Assembly: GCA_029218445.1 (NCBI GenBank)
Contig: JAQXRI010000139.1
Span: forward strand, 1 to 42,063
DNA length: 42,063 nucleotides
Direction: 5' to 3'
Origin: Prevotellaceae bacterium
GTDB lineage: Bacteria > Bacteroidota > Bacteroidia > Bacteroidales > Bacteroidaceae
Numbering within the stretch: the first letter of the stretch is position 1; each line of letters starts with the position of its first letter. The notes below the pieces were generated by a model. It saw nothing but the letters and a program-made list of their open reading frames with translations, had not been told where the DNA came from and did not search any database. Below are positions 6,362-15,436 of the stretch, one piece after another. The translations under genes and the position numbers were made by a program.

Positions 6362-9013
6362 TTAGAATTCCTGTCCAAGTATGAAGTGGAACTGGCTTCC
6401 ACCCTTTGTGCCTGTTGACAGTGCCTTGTCGAAACCGTAGGCCCAGTCGATACCCATAAGACCAACCATCGGGAGGAAGATGCGGACACCCACTCCTGCC
6501 GAACGCTTCATGTCGAACGGGTTGAACTTCTTGGTGTCGTACCAAGCGTTGCCGCCTTCGAGGAAGCCGAGGCCATAGATGGTGGTGTTGCCAAGCATCA
6601 GCGGGTAGCGCAGCTCGAGCGTGAAGCGGTCGTAGGCATAGCCTAAGGCCGAATATGGCGTCAGCGATCCGTTTTCGTAACCGCGGAGGGCTATTGTCTC
6701 CTGTGCATAGCCGGTGGAATAGCCGCTCATGCCGTCGCCACCCACATAGAAGGTCTCGAACGGCGACTTCTTGTCTTTATTGTAGGAACCGAGGATACCC
6801 AGTTCGACGCGAGTCATTAAGACGAGGCACTTCTGACCGTTGGTGAGGGCGGTGTAGGTCTTCGACTTGAACTTCCACTTGTGGTATTCAATCCAGCGGT
6901 ACTTCTCCTGCTGCTCTTCCTGATAGGTGGCCGAGGTGTAGTCGGTGGCCAAGGTGCTGTAGTCCTTGTTGTCGAATGCCGACCATGGCGGAGTGAGCGT
7001 TACCGAAGCCATGAACTCTGAACCACGGCGTGGGAAGAGCTGGTTGTCGGTGCTGGTGCGGGCAAGTGTTATGCCGAGGTTGATGTTGTTGCAGTTACCG
7101 TTGCTGATGATGAAGTACTGCCAGTCGCGCAGCATATAGCGCTGGTAGGACAGTGTCATCGACAGCTGGAAGTAGTCATCGGGCCAGCGCAGGCGTTTGC
7201 CCCAACCCAACGAGAGGCCGAAGAGCTGCACATACTTGTCGTCGTCGAGGTAGCTCTCGTAGTTGTTGTAATAGTTGTTGTAGTAGCCGTAGCCGCCATA
7301 GTAGCTGTACATTGAGTTCATCCACGAACTGTTGTAGTAGTTGCTGTTGACGTCGGTCTGCTTGGAATAGTATGCACCGATGTTGAAGGCGTTAGGACGC
7401 TTGCCGCCAAACCATGGAGCCGAGTAGCTGATGGAGTACGACTGGTAGTAGGAGCCGTTGGTTTGTGCCGAGAGGGCCAGCTGCTCGCCATCGCCAATAG
7501 GCATGATGCCACGGTGCATCTTGTTCTTGCCGAAGAGGTTGGCCATGGAGAAGTTGTTGAGCTTCAGCGAGATGCGGCCTATGACACCCGTCTGTCCCCA
7601 ACCGAGCGAGAACTCCACCTGGTCGTTCGACTTCTGTTCGAGAGGCCAGTTGATGTCCACCGTTCCGTCTTCGTAGTTTGGCTGAATGTCGGGCTGCACC
7701 TTCTCAGGGTCGAAGAATCCCATGGAGGCTATTTCGCGTGCGGTACGCATGAGTGCTTCCTTTGAGAACAGGTCGCCCGGCTTTACTTTCAGCTCGCGGC
7801 GCACCACATCCTCATAAAGGCGGTCGTTGCCATAGATGCGTACGTGGCTCACGTGTGCCTGTTGTCCTTCGGTTATGCGCATCTCCACGTCGATGGAGTC
7901 GCCTATGATGTTTACTTCGGTGGGCTGCAGGTTGTAGAAGAGGTAGCCGTTGTTCCAGTAGTAGTTGCCCACGGCATCGTCGTCTTCCGAGAGTCGCTTG
8001 CGCATTTCCTTCTGGTTATACACGTCGCCCTTCTTCATGCCGAGCAGCATGTTGAGGTAGTCGGACGTTACGACGGTGTTGCCCACCCATGTGATGTTGC
8101 GCAGATAGTATTTCTGTCCTTCGTCAATCTTGATGTAGATGTTGACGTGGTTTTCGTCGTGGTTGATGACGCTGTCGCGCACGATGGTCATGTCGCGGTA
8201 GCCCAGCTCGTTGTATTTGTCGATGAGGTTCTGCTTGTCCTTCTCGTAGCGTTCGGGGGTGAATTTCTTCGACTTGAGGAACGAGCCGAGCGTTCCGGCC
8301 TCGTGTGTCTTCGAGAAGACGCCTTTCTTAAACAGTCCACCCTTGATTTTCGACAGTTTGAGGTTGTCGTTGCCGTCGATTAAGATGTAGCGCACCTTCA
8401 TCTTGTCCTTCTTGTCGATGTTGACGTCGAGAATGACCTTGTTCTTCTCTGCTACGTCATCGCGCTGCATGATGTTTATCTCAGCGTTCTTGTAGCCTTT
8501 GTCGTCGAAGTATTTCTTTGCGAGTATCTTTGCGCGGTCGATCATGTTGGGAGTGATTTGGCTGCCCTTCATGATGCCGAGCTTGGCCTCCATGTCCTCA
8601 CGCTCAGACTTCTTTATGCCGTAGTAGTTGATGGTGCTGATGCGTGGCCGCAAGGCGAGGTTGAAGCAAAGGTATATTTTCGACCCGACGATTGAGTCGG
8701 CCGAGATGCTTACCTTTGAAAACAGTCCGTGCTTCCAATAGCGTTTTACCGCTTCGGTTATTTCCTGTCCTGGCACACTGATTTCCTGTCCCACCGACAG
8801 TCCTGACAAACCTGTGAGCACATAGTCCTCATATCCCTCGACGCCTTTTACCGTGATGCCTCCGATGGTGCATGTTCGAGGTGTGCCGGCGTAGGAAATG
8901 TCGGGGTGGACAATGACATCCTGTGCCATTGCCGAAAAACTGTAGCAGAGTGCCGTCAGTAGCAGTGCCGCCACCTTATTTATTATATAAGTCTTTGGTT
9001 TAGAAGTGTTCAT
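6362..9013 (-). CDS. bamA: BamA/Omp85 outer-membrane protein assembly factor
   Basis: The 883-residue product has a signal peptide (about 1-30, ending AMAQ), a periplasmic part of repeated POTRA domains (about residues 45-440, with turns such as VLTGLSGLSVGQEIS, KNAEINI, LRNITWVGNTVV and VRIYGNDRLYEDVVRREL), and a C-terminal 16-stranded barrel. The barrel contains the Omp85 signature region (FSLGWGQTG, GLGFLEGGNAWYD, GVGVRIFLPMVGLMGIDWAYGFD) and ends with an aromatic residue (FHFILGQEF) as expected for barrel insertion. It folds and inserts outer-membrane proteins. A Tyr/Asn/Ser-rich stretch at about residues 550-590, with many YY and NN pairs, probably forms an extended surface loop. It lies 9 bases after uppS and before the three OmpH chaperones. 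Confidence 0.97.
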   Translation of the reverse strand: MNTSKPKTYIINKVAALLLTALCYSFSAMAQDVIVHPDISYAGTPRTCTIGGITVKGVEGYEDYVLTGLSGLSVGQEISVPGQEITEAVKRYWKHGLFSKVSISADSIVGSKIYLCFNLALRPRISTINYYGIKKSEREDMEAKLGIMKGSQITPNMIDRAKILAKKYFDDKGYKNAEINIMQRDDVAEKNKVILDVNIDKKDKMKVRYILIDGNDNLKLSKIKGGLFKKGVFSKTHEAGTLGSFLKSKKFTPERYEKDKQNLIDKYNELGYRDMTIVRDSVINHDENHVNIYIKIDEGQKYYLRNITWVGNTVVTSDYLNMLLGMKKGDVYNQKEMRKRLSEDDDAVGNYYWNNGYLFYNLQPTEVNIIGDSIDVEMRITEGQQAHVSHVRIYGNDRLYEDVVRRELKVKPGDLFSKEALMRTAREIASMGFFDPEKVQPDIQPNYEDGTVDINWPLEQKSNDQVEFSLGWGQTGVIGRISLKLNNFSMANLFGKNKMHRGIMPIGDGEQLALSAQTNGSYYQSYSISYSAPWFGGKRPNAFNIGAYYSKQTDVNSNYYNSSWMNSMYSYYGGYGYYNNYYNNYESYLDDDKYVQLFGLSLGWGKRLRWPDDYFQLSMTLSYQRYMLRDWQYFIISNGNCNNINLGITLARTSTDNQLFPRRGSEFMASVTLTPPWSAFDNKDYSTLATDYTSATYQEEQQEKYRWIEYHKWKFKSKTYTALTNGQKCLVLMTRVELGILGSYNKDKKSPFETFYVGGDGMSGYSTGYAQETIALRGYENGSLTPYSALGYAYDRFTLELRYPLMLGNTTIYGLGFLEGGNAWYDTKKFNPFDMKRSAGVGVRIFLPMVGLMGIDWAYGFDKALSTGTKGGSQFHFILGQEF

Positions 9014-9022
9014 TCTTCTTCT

Positions 9023-9766
9023 TTAATTGTTTTCATTGTTTTCGACTTGTGCCTCAGTCAGTCCAAAGCGTCTTTGCTTGCGCTGATAGCATTCGATGGC
9101 CTTGTGGAGGTCGGCCTCGGTGAAGTCGGGCCAATAGGTGTCGCAGAAATACAGCTCGCTGTAGGCTATCTGCCACAGCAGGTAGTTGCTGATGCGTATT
9201 TCGCCTCCGGTGCGTATGAGCAGGTCGGGGTCGGGCATGAAGTTGGTGGTGAGGTGACTTGAGATGGTGTCCTCGCTGATGTCGGCCGCCGCCATCTTGC
9301 CATTGGCCACTTCTTCGGCAATGCGTCGTGTGGCGTTGACTATTTCCCATCGTGACGAATAGCTCAAGGCCACCACCATGGTCATCCTGTCGTTGGCGGC
9401 AGTACGGTCCATTGTGGCCTGCAGCTTTTCCTGTACCTGCTTTGGCAGTCTTTCCATGTCGCCAATGACGCGGAACCTTACGTTGTTTTTCATGAACACC
9501 TCGTCTTCGAGTGATGTCAGTACGAGTCCCATGAGTGCCGCTACCTCGTCGGCCGGCCTGTTCCAGTTTTCCGTCGAGAAAGTATATAGTGTAAGAAATT
9601 TCACGCCGAGTCGTGTACACTCTGCCGTTATCTTCTTGGCGACGTCAACTCCGGCCTGGTGTCCGAAACTTCTTTCCTTTCCTCTTTCCATGGCCCAGCG
9701 GCCATTGCCGTCCATTATTATGGCGACGTGTGCGGGAATACGTCCCTTGTCTATATTACCTGTCAT
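9023..9766 (-). CDS. uppS: Undecaprenyl diphosphate synthase (isoprenyl transferase)
   Basis: This 247-residue cis-prenyltransferase extends farnesyl diphosphate with isopentenyl diphosphate to make the C55 lipid carrier of peptidoglycan and other envelope glycans. The hallmarks are all present: [13 protein letters not shown] with the catalytic Asp19, GHQAGVD, the YTFSTENW motif, [10 protein letters not shown], and the C-terminal [24 protein letters not shown] block ending in the acidic WPDF segment. Gaps of 13 and 9 bases to its neighbours place it within the envelope operon. It is cytoplasmic or membrane-associated. Confidence 0.97.
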   Translation of the reverse strand: MTGNIDKGRIPAHVAIIMDGNGRWAMERGKERSFGHQAGVDVAKKITAECTRLGVKFLTLYTFSTENWNRPADEVAALMGLVLTSLEDEVFMKNNVRFRVIGDMERLPKQVQEKLQATMDRTAANDRMTMVVALSYSSRWEIVNATRRIAEEVANGKMAAADISEDTISSHLTTNFMPDPDLLIRTGGEIRISNYLLWQIAYSELYFCDTYWPDFTEADLHKAIECYQRKQRRFGLTEAQVENNENN

Positions 9767-9779
9767 ATTTTGTTGTTTC

Positions 9780-10457
9780 TTATTCGTCGTTGTGACATGT
9801 TCTGCATTTTGCCCAGATGTCGTAGCTCACCCCTATTTGCAGCATGCTGTAGCTGTCTTTGTTCTTGAACATTCCGCTGCTCTTGATGCCGTAGGGGTCG
9901 TTGACACCGTCTATCCTGTCGCTTGTGGTGAAGTGCATCATCCATTCGACCGTCAGGTTGAGCCTTTCGGCCACCTTGTATCTTATGCCGCCTCCTATGG
10001 GGAAGTTGGTGGCCACCACGCTGCCCCAGGGTGTGTTGGCAAAGGTCATGCCTACGCCCACTGCAATGAATGGTGTGAGACGTTTGGCACCCCTGTAGTC
10101 GTGTCCTGTGCCGTAGGGCCAGAAGTTGTATTCGTAACGTACGCCTGCGTCGAACACTCCGTTCTTGAACGTCCTGTTGGCGTCGTTAAGCTCAGGGTAG
10201 TAGGTCGTGCCTTGGTCGTAGGAGCCTTTGATGTTGCCGTAGCTCAGGCTGAGGCACCATGTCATTCGCGGATTGGGCTTATAGCGTGCGATGGCCGATG
10301 CCATGGGCTGCATGTTGCGAGTGAGGCTGCCGCTGTAATCGCCCTGATAGGCCATAAGGCCTACGCCGGCGCCTATCTCCATCCTGTATTCAGGGTCGTC
10401 CTGGGCATTGGCGCTTGCGGCGGTCAGAAGCATTGCAGCGAGTAACAGGGCCTTCAT
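9780..10457 (-). CDS. DUF6089 family outer-membrane beta-barrel protein
   Basis: The start chosen is the ATG at 10457, which begins the signal peptide ([19 protein letters not shown]) and leaves 13 bases after the preceding stop; an ATG at 10487 would overlap the upstream gene and add ten polar residues before the signal. The 225-residue product is a small barrel with amphipathic strands, for example [21 protein letters not shown] and [17 protein letters not shown], and the conserved [20 protein letters not shown] segment of the family. A Cys pair (CRTC) lies near the C-terminus. It sits next to uppS and bamA in many Bacteroidales. Its function is not known. Confidence 0.85.
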   Translation of the reverse strand: MKALLLAAMLLTAASANAQDDPEYRMEIGAGVGLMAYQGDYSGSLTRNMQPMASAIARYKPNPRMTWCLSLSYGNIKGSYDQGTTYYPELNDANRTFKNGVFDAGVRYEYNFWPYGTGHDYRGAKRLTPFIAVGVGMTFANTPWGSVVATNFPIGGGIRYKVAERLNLTVEWMMHFTTSDRIDGVNDPYGIKSSGMFKNKDSYSMLQIGVSYDIWAKCRTCHNDE

Positions 10458-10470
10458 GATAGTCTGGCGT

Positions 10471-11874
10471 TTAATGTCTCCACCCAAGTTTGTTGAGGCG
10501 GCCGCGCCACACTTGTCCGCTGCTGTTGAGCATTATCCACACGTAGTCGTTGTCGTCGGTGCATACGGTCATTGCGCTTGCGCTGTTGTCGAATCCGTAT
10601 GGATATTCTATGTTAGTGTGCTTAACCCATTTCATTCCGCCGTCCGAGCTGGCGTAGATGCTTGAGTAGGCCTTCTCCTTGCAGCCGTTGATGCCCTTGC
10701 CGCCGAAGGCGAGCAAGAGGTTGTCGTAGGCTATGACGTTGAGGCTGCTGAGGCTCTTCAGCGGCGACTGGCTTCGGCTGTCGTAGTTCATGTAGGTCCA
10801 GCTGCTCTTGTTGCTGCCTGCGTCCTTCTCAACTATGTTGCGCCATACCACAGCCAACGAGTCGGTGGCGGTGGTGGCCTCGTGGCGGTTGCCCACGAGG
10901 AGCACGTAGTCGGTGTTTTTGCTGTATTGGAAGTCTTGGCAAACAAACGAGAGGTCGTAGGTGGGCACATATCGGCCTTCGCTGTCCATGTCGCTTTCGG
11001 TCCATGTAAGGCAGTCGTCGGTTGAGGCCATAAACCTGTTGTCGGCCGTCAAGCCATACACTTCAGTCGAGCTGGCGGCCACCAGTCGGCTTATCGGGGC
11101 TTGGTCAACAACCACCTCGTAGTTGTGGCCGTCCTGTGTCTTCTTCACTTTATTGCCGTCGAGCACAAACATGGTGTTGCCCTTTACCACTGCATTCTTG
11201 TAGGCGTTGGCGTCGTCGAGCGTGGCGTCGTCTTCGGTCAGCACCTTGTCGTTGGCTGCGTTCATGCGATAGACTTTCGTTGCATTGTCCACTGGAGCCA
11301 TTACGATGATGTTGCCGTTGAGGAAGTGCGACTTCATGTCGCGCAGCGTGGTCAGCACGCGGCTGTCGGGATATTGCGTCCATTTGAACGAGTCGGCGCT
11401 TTCCTTGTGAACATTAACCGTGATGGTGTATTTCTTTTCGTTCAGTCCGCTTGTCGAGAACACCGAGATGGTTCGTGGCGAAGAAAAGTCGATGGTGTCG
11501 GCGGTGTTGAAATACGTAAGAGTGTCGCTTGTCATCGACTTGATGGCGGCGTAACTGTTGTTTTTCGTAGAGTAGGTGCAAAGGATTTTTGCGGCGTTGG
11601 TCCCAACGGGAAGCGAATCGACGTTGTAAATCAGTCCTTGCAGCTGGTCGATGTAGAAATTGTATGAGCTGACCTCGGTACTCATCTCGACGTATGTAGA
11701 GTCGGTGCCTGTAGAGTCGGTGGTGTGTCGTGTCATTTCTACTGACGAAAGTGAGAATGCAGTGATGGCGGCGTCGTCGTAGAAAGTGACGTCGTCGTTG
11801 TCGGAATTAAGGCATGAAGCCATTATTATTGCCGCCAAAAACAGGAGGCAAAGAGAAATGAAATGTCTTCTCAT
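10471..11874 (-). CDS. DUF6242 family surface or periplasmic lipoprotein
   Basis: The 467-residue product has a lipoprotein signal with Cys21 in the lipobox (IIMASC). The mature part begins SDNDD, an acidic stretch after the cysteine resembling signals for surface export of Bacteroidetes lipoproteins. An immunoglobulin-like N-terminal half (about 30-155, closing with KKYTITVNVH) is followed by a propeller-like half with repeated units such as NRFMASTDDCLTWTES and SSIYASSDGGMKWVK, similar to the Asp-box of sialidase and BNR repeats. It is the first gene of the operon that runs through uppS and bamA to murI. The function is unknown; the domain picture is from repeat patterns only. Confidence 0.8.
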   Translation of the reverse strand: MRRHFISLCLLFLAAIIMASCLNSDNDDVTFYDDAAITAFSLSSVEMTRHTTDSTGTDSTYVEMSTEVSSYNFYIDQLQGLIYNVDSLPVGTNAAKILCTYSTKNNSYAAIKSMTSDTLTYFNTADTIDFSSPRTISVFSTSGLNEKKYTITVNVHKESADSFKWTQYPDSRVLTTLRDMKSHFLNGNIIVMAPVDNATKVYRMNAANDKVLTEDDATLDDANAYKNAVVKGNTMFVLDGNKVKKTQDGHNYEVVVDQAPISRLVAASSTEVYGLTADNRFMASTDDCLTWTESDMDSEGRYVPTYDLSFVCQDFQYSKNTDYVLLVGNRHEATTATDSLAVVWRNIVEKDAGSNKSSWTYMNYDSRSQSPLKSLSSLNVIAYDNLLLAFGGKGINGCKEKAYSSIYASSDGGMKWVKHTNIEYPYGFDNSASAMTVCTDDNDYVWIMLNSSGQVWRGRLNKLGWRH

Positions 11875-11899
11875 TAAATGTGTTTTTAATTTTTAGGTG

Positions 11900-11932
11900 C
11901 AAATTTACTCAGATTTCTTCAAATATCTGCAA
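11900..11932 (-). promoter_or_regulatory. Promoter of the DUF6242-uppS-bamA-murI operon
   Basis: On the minus strand TAAATTTG occupies 11907-11900 and a TTG lies at 11932-11930, 22 bases upstream. The -7 element is an exact match to TAnnTTTG; the -33 spacing is slightly long. The predicted leader is about 20 bases before the ATG at 11874. No other promoter of this type was found in the operon, which fits one long transcript. Confidence 0.55.
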
Positions 11933-12053
11933 CTTCTTACTTTATATTAAGTTAAATATATGATAAAATGTATCTTTTTATACCTTATTGGTCGAAAATG
12001 ATATGTTTCGTGGTGGCTGAAACGTATTTTTGCGGCATTGTAGCCTTGAGGTA

Positions 12054-12083
12054 AGACCAAAAAAAAGAGCGGTGAAACCGCTC
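12054..12083 (-). terminator. Rho-independent terminator of the small transcript
   Basis: On the minus strand GAGCGGT, a TTC loop and ACCGCTC (12083-12067) are followed by eight consecutive T residues. This is a textbook intrinsic terminator. It lies just downstream of the short frame ending at 12097. Confidence 0.85.
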
Positions 12084-12096
12084 GATTCTATTGGCT

Positions 12097-12210
12097 TTAG
12101 CGTACATTGGTGTGCTTCAGCATTATTATGCCCAAAGCCATTGTGGCCAATGTAGCAACGGTAGTGACCGTCATTTGTACATCCATTATCATATTACTTT
12201 CAAATAACAT
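12097..12210 (-). CDS. Putative 37-residue single-helix membrane peptide (or small RNA)
   Basis: A short frame starts at ATG 12210 and ends with TAA at 12097, with in-frame alternative ATGs at 12192 and 12186. The predicted peptide has a polar N-terminus (MLFESNMIMDVQM), one hydrophobic segment (VTTVATLATMALGIIML) and a basic tail (KHTNVR), so it could be a small inner-membrane protein. It has its own promoter (12250-12243) and an intrinsic terminator (12083-12054), giving a transcript of about 180 bases. Expression of the unit is well supported by these signals; that the frame is translated is inference, and the transcript might instead be a small RNA. I do not recognise a family. Confidence 0.5.
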   Translation of the reverse strand: MLFESNMIMDVQMTVTTVATLATMALGIIMLKHTNVR

Positions 12211-12242
12211 TAAATTTTACAATTATCCTATAAATACTGGTG

Positions 12243-12250
12243 CAAAGTTA
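12243..12250 (-). promoter_or_regulatory. -7 element for the small transcript
   Basis: TAACTTTG on the minus strand (12250-12243) is an exact TAnnTTTG element preceded by TA. No good TTTG is seen at the -33 position, where the sequence is TTCT. Transcription would start near 12236, about 25 bases before the ATG at 12210. Confidence 0.5.
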
Positions 12251-12271
12251 TACAGAAAAAGCATAATGGAG

Positions 12272-12312
12272 AAGCCTCGTGGGCCATAGATGCGGCAAGG
12301 AGGCTTTTTTTT
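12272..12312 (+). terminator. Plus-strand hairpin with T-run
   Basis: AAGCCTC (12272-12278) and GAGGCTT (12300-12306) form a perfect 7-bp stem, followed by six more T on the plus strand up to 12312. No plus-strand gene is evident upstream, so it may block antisense transcription into the pckA region, or be a remnant. The loop of 21 bases is long. Confidence 0.35.
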
Positions 12313-12322
12313 GACGTATATC

Positions 12323-12373
12323 AAAAAGGGCAAAAAGGAAGCTCTGCCGACAATTCACTTGCCAGCAGAGCTT
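12323..12373 (-). terminator. Terminator of pckA
   Basis: On the minus strand AAGCTCTGC (12373-12365) pairs perfectly with GCAGAGCTT (12347-12339), with flanking partial pairing across a 17-base loop, and a T-rich tail (CCTTTTTGCCCTTTTTGA) follows. It lies about 40 bases after the pckA stop. Confidence 0.75.
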
Positions 12374-12413
12374 AGTACAAAGATATATTAGAGTGTTATG
12401 ACTCTTGTGTGGA

Positions 12414-14015
12414 TTAGAGCTGTGGACCAGCTGCAACGAGAGCCTTGCCAGCCTCGTTTGTGGTGTATTTGCCGAAGTTCTTGATGAAGCGGCCTGCGAG
12501 GTCCTTAGCCTTCTCTTCCCACTGGCTTGCCTCTGCGTAGGTGTCGCGTGGGTCGAGGATGTTGGTGTCAACTCCTGGCAGTTCTGTTGGTACAGTGAAG
12601 TCGAACATTGGAATCTGCTTTGTAGGAGCCTTGTCGATGTCGCCGCTGAGGATAGCGTCGATGATGCCGCGTGTATCCTTGATTGAGATGCGCTTGCCGG
12701 TACCGTTCCAACCAGTGTTTACGAGGTAAGCCTTGGCGTTGTTGGCCTCCATCTTCTTAACCAGCTCCTCGGCATACTTTGTTGGGTGCAGCTCAAGGAA
12801 TGCCTGGCCGAAGCAAGCTGAGAATGTAGGAGTAGGCTCGGTGATGCCACGCTCTGTACCTGCCAACTTGGCTGTGAAGCCAGAGAGGAAGTAGTACTTT
12901 GTCTGCTCAGGAGTCAGGATAGATACTGGAGGCAGAACGCCGAATGCGTCGGCCGACAGGAAGATAACCTGCTTTGCTGCTGGAGCAGAAGAACCTGGCT
13001 GGATGTTGTTGATGTGGTTGATTGGGTAAGAAACGCGGGTGTTCTCCGTCACGCTCTTGTCGGCGAAGTCAATCTTGCCGTCGGCAGCAACAGTAACGTT
13101 CTCAAGCAGAGCGTTGCGCTTGATGGCGTTGTAGATGTCGGGCTCGCTCTCCTTGTCAAGGTTGATAACCTTGGCATAGCAGCCACCCTCGAAGTTGAAT
13201 ACGCCGTTGTCGTCCCATCCGTGCTCGTCGTCGCCGATGAGCTTGCGCTTTGGATCGGTTGACAGAGTGGTCTTGCCTGTACCAGAGAGACCGAAGAAGA
13301 TGGCGGTGTTCTCGCCGTTCATGTCGCAGTTGGCCGAGCAGTGCATTGAAGCGATGCCCTTCAGTGGCAGGTAGTAGTTCATCATTGAGAACATACCCTT
13401 CTTCATCTCGCCACCATACCATGTGTTGATGATTACCTGCTCGCGGCTTGTTGTGTTGAATGCAACGCAAGTCTCTGAGTTCAGACCCAGCTCCTTGTAG
13501 TTGGCAACAACAGCCTTAGAAGCGTTATATACCACGAAGTCTGGCTCGAATGCCTCAAGCTCCTCAGCAGTAGGACGGATGAACATGTTGGTTACGAAGT
13601 GTGCCTGCCAAGCCACCTCAACGATGAAGCGAACAGCCATGCGTGTGTCCTTGTTGGCGCCGCAGAAGCCATCTACTACATAGAGGTTCTTGTTAGAAAG
13701 CTCGTTCTTGGCAATCTCCTTAACCTTTGCCCATACCTCTTCAGACATTGGGTGGTTGTCGTTCTTATATTCTTCAGAAGTCCACCATACAGTGTCCTTT
13801 GAATTCTCGTCCATTACGATGTACTTGTCCTTAGGAGAACGACCGGTGTAGATACCAGTCATTACGTTGACAGCGCCAAGCTCGGTCTGCTGGCCAACTT
13901 CATAACCCTCAAGTCCTGCCTTTGTTTCTTCCTCGAACAACTGCTCGTAAGAAGGATTGTGTGCTATTACCGTTGCACCGGTAATGCCATACTTTGTCAA
14001 ATCTAACTTTGCCAT
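12414..14015 (-). CDS. pckA: ATP-dependent phosphoenolpyruvate carboxykinase
   Basis: The 533-residue cytoplasmic enzyme interconverts oxaloacetate + ATP with phosphoenolpyruvate + CO2 + ADP. In fermentative Bacteroidales it usually runs in the carboxylating, ATP-forming direction toward succinate and propionate. The signatures are complete: RSPKDK near residue 60, the substrate segment HCSANC, the P-loop [16 protein letters not shown] with Lys248, the following metal site [11 protein letters not shown], and the C-terminal [12 protein letters not shown] block. The length is typical. It stands alone with its own strong promoter (14125-14095) and terminator (12373-12323). Confidence 0.98.
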   Translation of the reverse strand: MAKLDLTKYGITGATVIAHNPSYEQLFEEETKAGLEGYEVGQQTELGAVNVMTGIYTGRSPKDKYIVMDENSKDTVWWTSEEYKNDNHPMSEEVWAKVKEIAKNELSNKNLYVVDGFCGANKDTRMAVRFIVEVAWQAHFVTNMFIRPTAEELEAFEPDFVVYNASKAVVANYKELGLNSETCVAFNTTSREQVIINTWYGGEMKKGMFSMMNYYLPLKGIASMHCSANCDMNGENTAIFFGLSGTGKTTLSTDPKRKLIGDDEHGWDDNGVFNFEGGCYAKVINLDKESEPDIYNAIKRNALLENVTVAADGKIDFADKSVTENTRVSYPINHINNIQPGSSAPAAKQVIFLSADAFGVLPPVSILTPEQTKYYFLSGFTAKLAGTERGITEPTPTFSACFGQAFLELHPTKYAEELVKKMEANNAKAYLVNTGWNGTGKRISIKDTRGIIDAILSGDIDKAPTKQIPMFDFTVPTELPGVDTNILDPRDTYAEASQWEEKAKDLAGRFIKNFGKYTTNEAGKALVAAGPQL

Positions 14016-14094
14016 TATTTATAAATGAATTATATTTGTGAATACTTATTTAAATTCTATTACCTATTGTGATGACTCACTCTAATTTTCGCCG

Positions 14095-14125
14095 CAAAGG
14101 TAATAATAATTCTCCTTATTTCAAA
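14095..14125 (-). promoter_or_regulatory. pckA promoter
   Basis: On the minus strand TTTG (14125-14122), a spacer of 19 bases and TACCTTTG (14102-14095) match the Bacteroidetes consensus exactly. The leader would be about 75 bases long before the ATG at 14015, AT-rich and without an obvious riboswitch. Confidence 0.8.
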
Positions 14126-14250
14126 ATTATGAAGCCATAATTTTTAGCATAGTAATTCTTTTTTCGTTAAAGTAATCAAAAAATAACACTATAAAAACAT
14201 TTTTGTAACTTTCAGTTTGCAAAAATCGTGCATTTCCCTTGATTTTGATA

Positions 14251-14407
14251 AGTTGACGAGTAAATAACGTGAGTTCGACGAATTGTCTAAACCGCCGATT
14301 GTAAGGGCGGACACACTGGTCCGCCCCTACAGACGGCGGTTTGACGGTTTAAAACTATTCGTCGAACTCACGTTATTTACCCGTCAACTCTTATTTACTC
14401 GTCAACT
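14251..14407. repeat. MITE/REP-like long palindrome with nested hairpins
   Basis: Arms of 33 bases at 14251-14283 and 14357-14389 are inverted copies with a single mismatch. Inside them lie further nested stems: AAACCGCCG with CGGCGGTTT, and GGGCGGAC (14305-14312) with GTCCGCCC (14319-14326). An additional partial copy of the arm end occurs at 14391-14407. The element sits between pckA and the 3' end of korB, starting four bases after the korB stop on that strand, and may protect or terminate the kor transcript. The absence of a coding frame and the terminal inverted repeats point to a non-autonomous mobile or REP-type element. Confidence 0.75.
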
Positions 14408-14410
14408 TGT

Positions 14411-15415
14411 TCATTTTACTTCCCAAGTGTCGTTGGTTTCAAGGAGTTCCATGAAGTTGTGGTACTTCTTTTGAACCTTTACGTCTTCTATCTGCTGGTT
14501 GACGGCTTCGTCGTAGGTAGGTGCTTCTACGTCGCGGATTACACCGAGTGCTACCGGGAAACCGTGCTCGTTGTCCATCATGGCCAACTTCAGCTGCAGG
14601 GTGTTGTCTTCGCAGTGAGCGTCGTGCACGAGGATGTCCTTCTCAGTGATGCCGTTTTCGCCAATCTTCACTACCTTCAGTCCGAAACCGTCCTGCACGA
14701 GGCCGTATTCGTTGTTTTCGCCGAAGATGAGAGGCTGTCCGTGGCGTACATAGATGGCGTTCTTCTTGCGTCCGTCCTTGTTGTAGATTGGGTCGTAGCA
14801 ACCGTTGTTGAAGATGACGCAGTTCTGCAGAATCTCGCATACTGAGGCTCCCTTGTGCTTGTAGGCGGCCTTCAGTATCTCTACTGTTTCAGGAGCGTCG
14901 GTGGCCACAGAACGGGCGAAGAAGTGTCCGCGTGCGCCAAAGCACAGCTCGGCAGGACGGAACGGGTCTTCAACGGTGCCGTAAGGGCTTGACTTGCTGA
15001 CGAAACCGCGTGGACTTGTAGGCGAATACTGTCCTTTGGTGAGTCCGTAGATGCGGTTGTTGAGCAGTATCATGTTGAGGTCGATGTTGCGGCGCATGGC
15101 GTGTATGAAGTGGTTGCCGCCGATGGCCAGTCCGTCGCCGTCGCCGCTTATCTGCCAAACGGTGAGGTTGGGGTTGGCTACCTTTGCACCCGTCGAGATG
15201 GCTGCTGCGCGGCCGTGGATGGTCTGCATGGCATACGTATTGACATAATATGGCAGGCGGCTTGAACATCCGATACCTGAGATGACGGCTGTTTCATACG
15301 GAGCTACTCCACACTCAGCCATTGCCTTGTGCAATGAAGCGAGGAAAAAGTGGTCGCCACATCCAGGACACCAACGTGGCTGTCCTTTCTTATAATCTTG
15401 TGCTGAAAATTCCAT
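14411..15415 (-). CDS. korB: 2-oxoacid:ferredoxin oxidoreductase, beta subunit
   Basis: This 334-residue subunit binds thiamine diphosphate and catalyses oxidative decarboxylation of a 2-oxoacid (most likely 2-oxoglutarate) to the acyl-CoA together with the alpha subunit. The evidence is the N-terminal RWCPGCGDHFFLASLHKA, the cofactor and Mg-binding stretch GDGDGLAIGGNHF and the following LNNRIYGLTKGQYSPTS. The absence of a ferredoxin domain is normal for this subunit type. It lies 21 bases after korA. Pyruvate or branched-chain substrates cannot be excluded from the sequence alone. Confidence 0.92.
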   Translation of the reverse strand: MEFSAQDYKKGQPRWCPGCGDHFFLASLHKAMAECGVAPYETAVISGIGCSSRLPYYVNTYAMQTIHGRAAAISTGAKVANPNLTVWQISGDGDGLAIGGNHFIHAMRRNIDLNMILLNNRIYGLTKGQYSPTSPRGFVSKSSPYGTVEDPFRPAELCFGARGHFFARSVATDAPETVEILKAAYKHKGASVCEILQNCVIFNNGCYDPIYNKDGRKKNAIYVRHGQPLIFGENNEYGLVQDGFGLKVVKIGENGITEKDILVHDAHCEDNTLQLKLAMMDNEHGFPVALGVIRDVEAPTYDEAVNQQIEDVKVQKKYHNFMELLETNDTWEVK

Positions 15416-15436
15416 TTTTCTTTTCTTTTTAGGTGA

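Noticed and set aside
9378..10445. 355-codon open frame on the plus strand across uppS and the DUF6089 gene
   Set aside because: It spans two confidently identified genes on the other strand and has no recognisable domain or signal.
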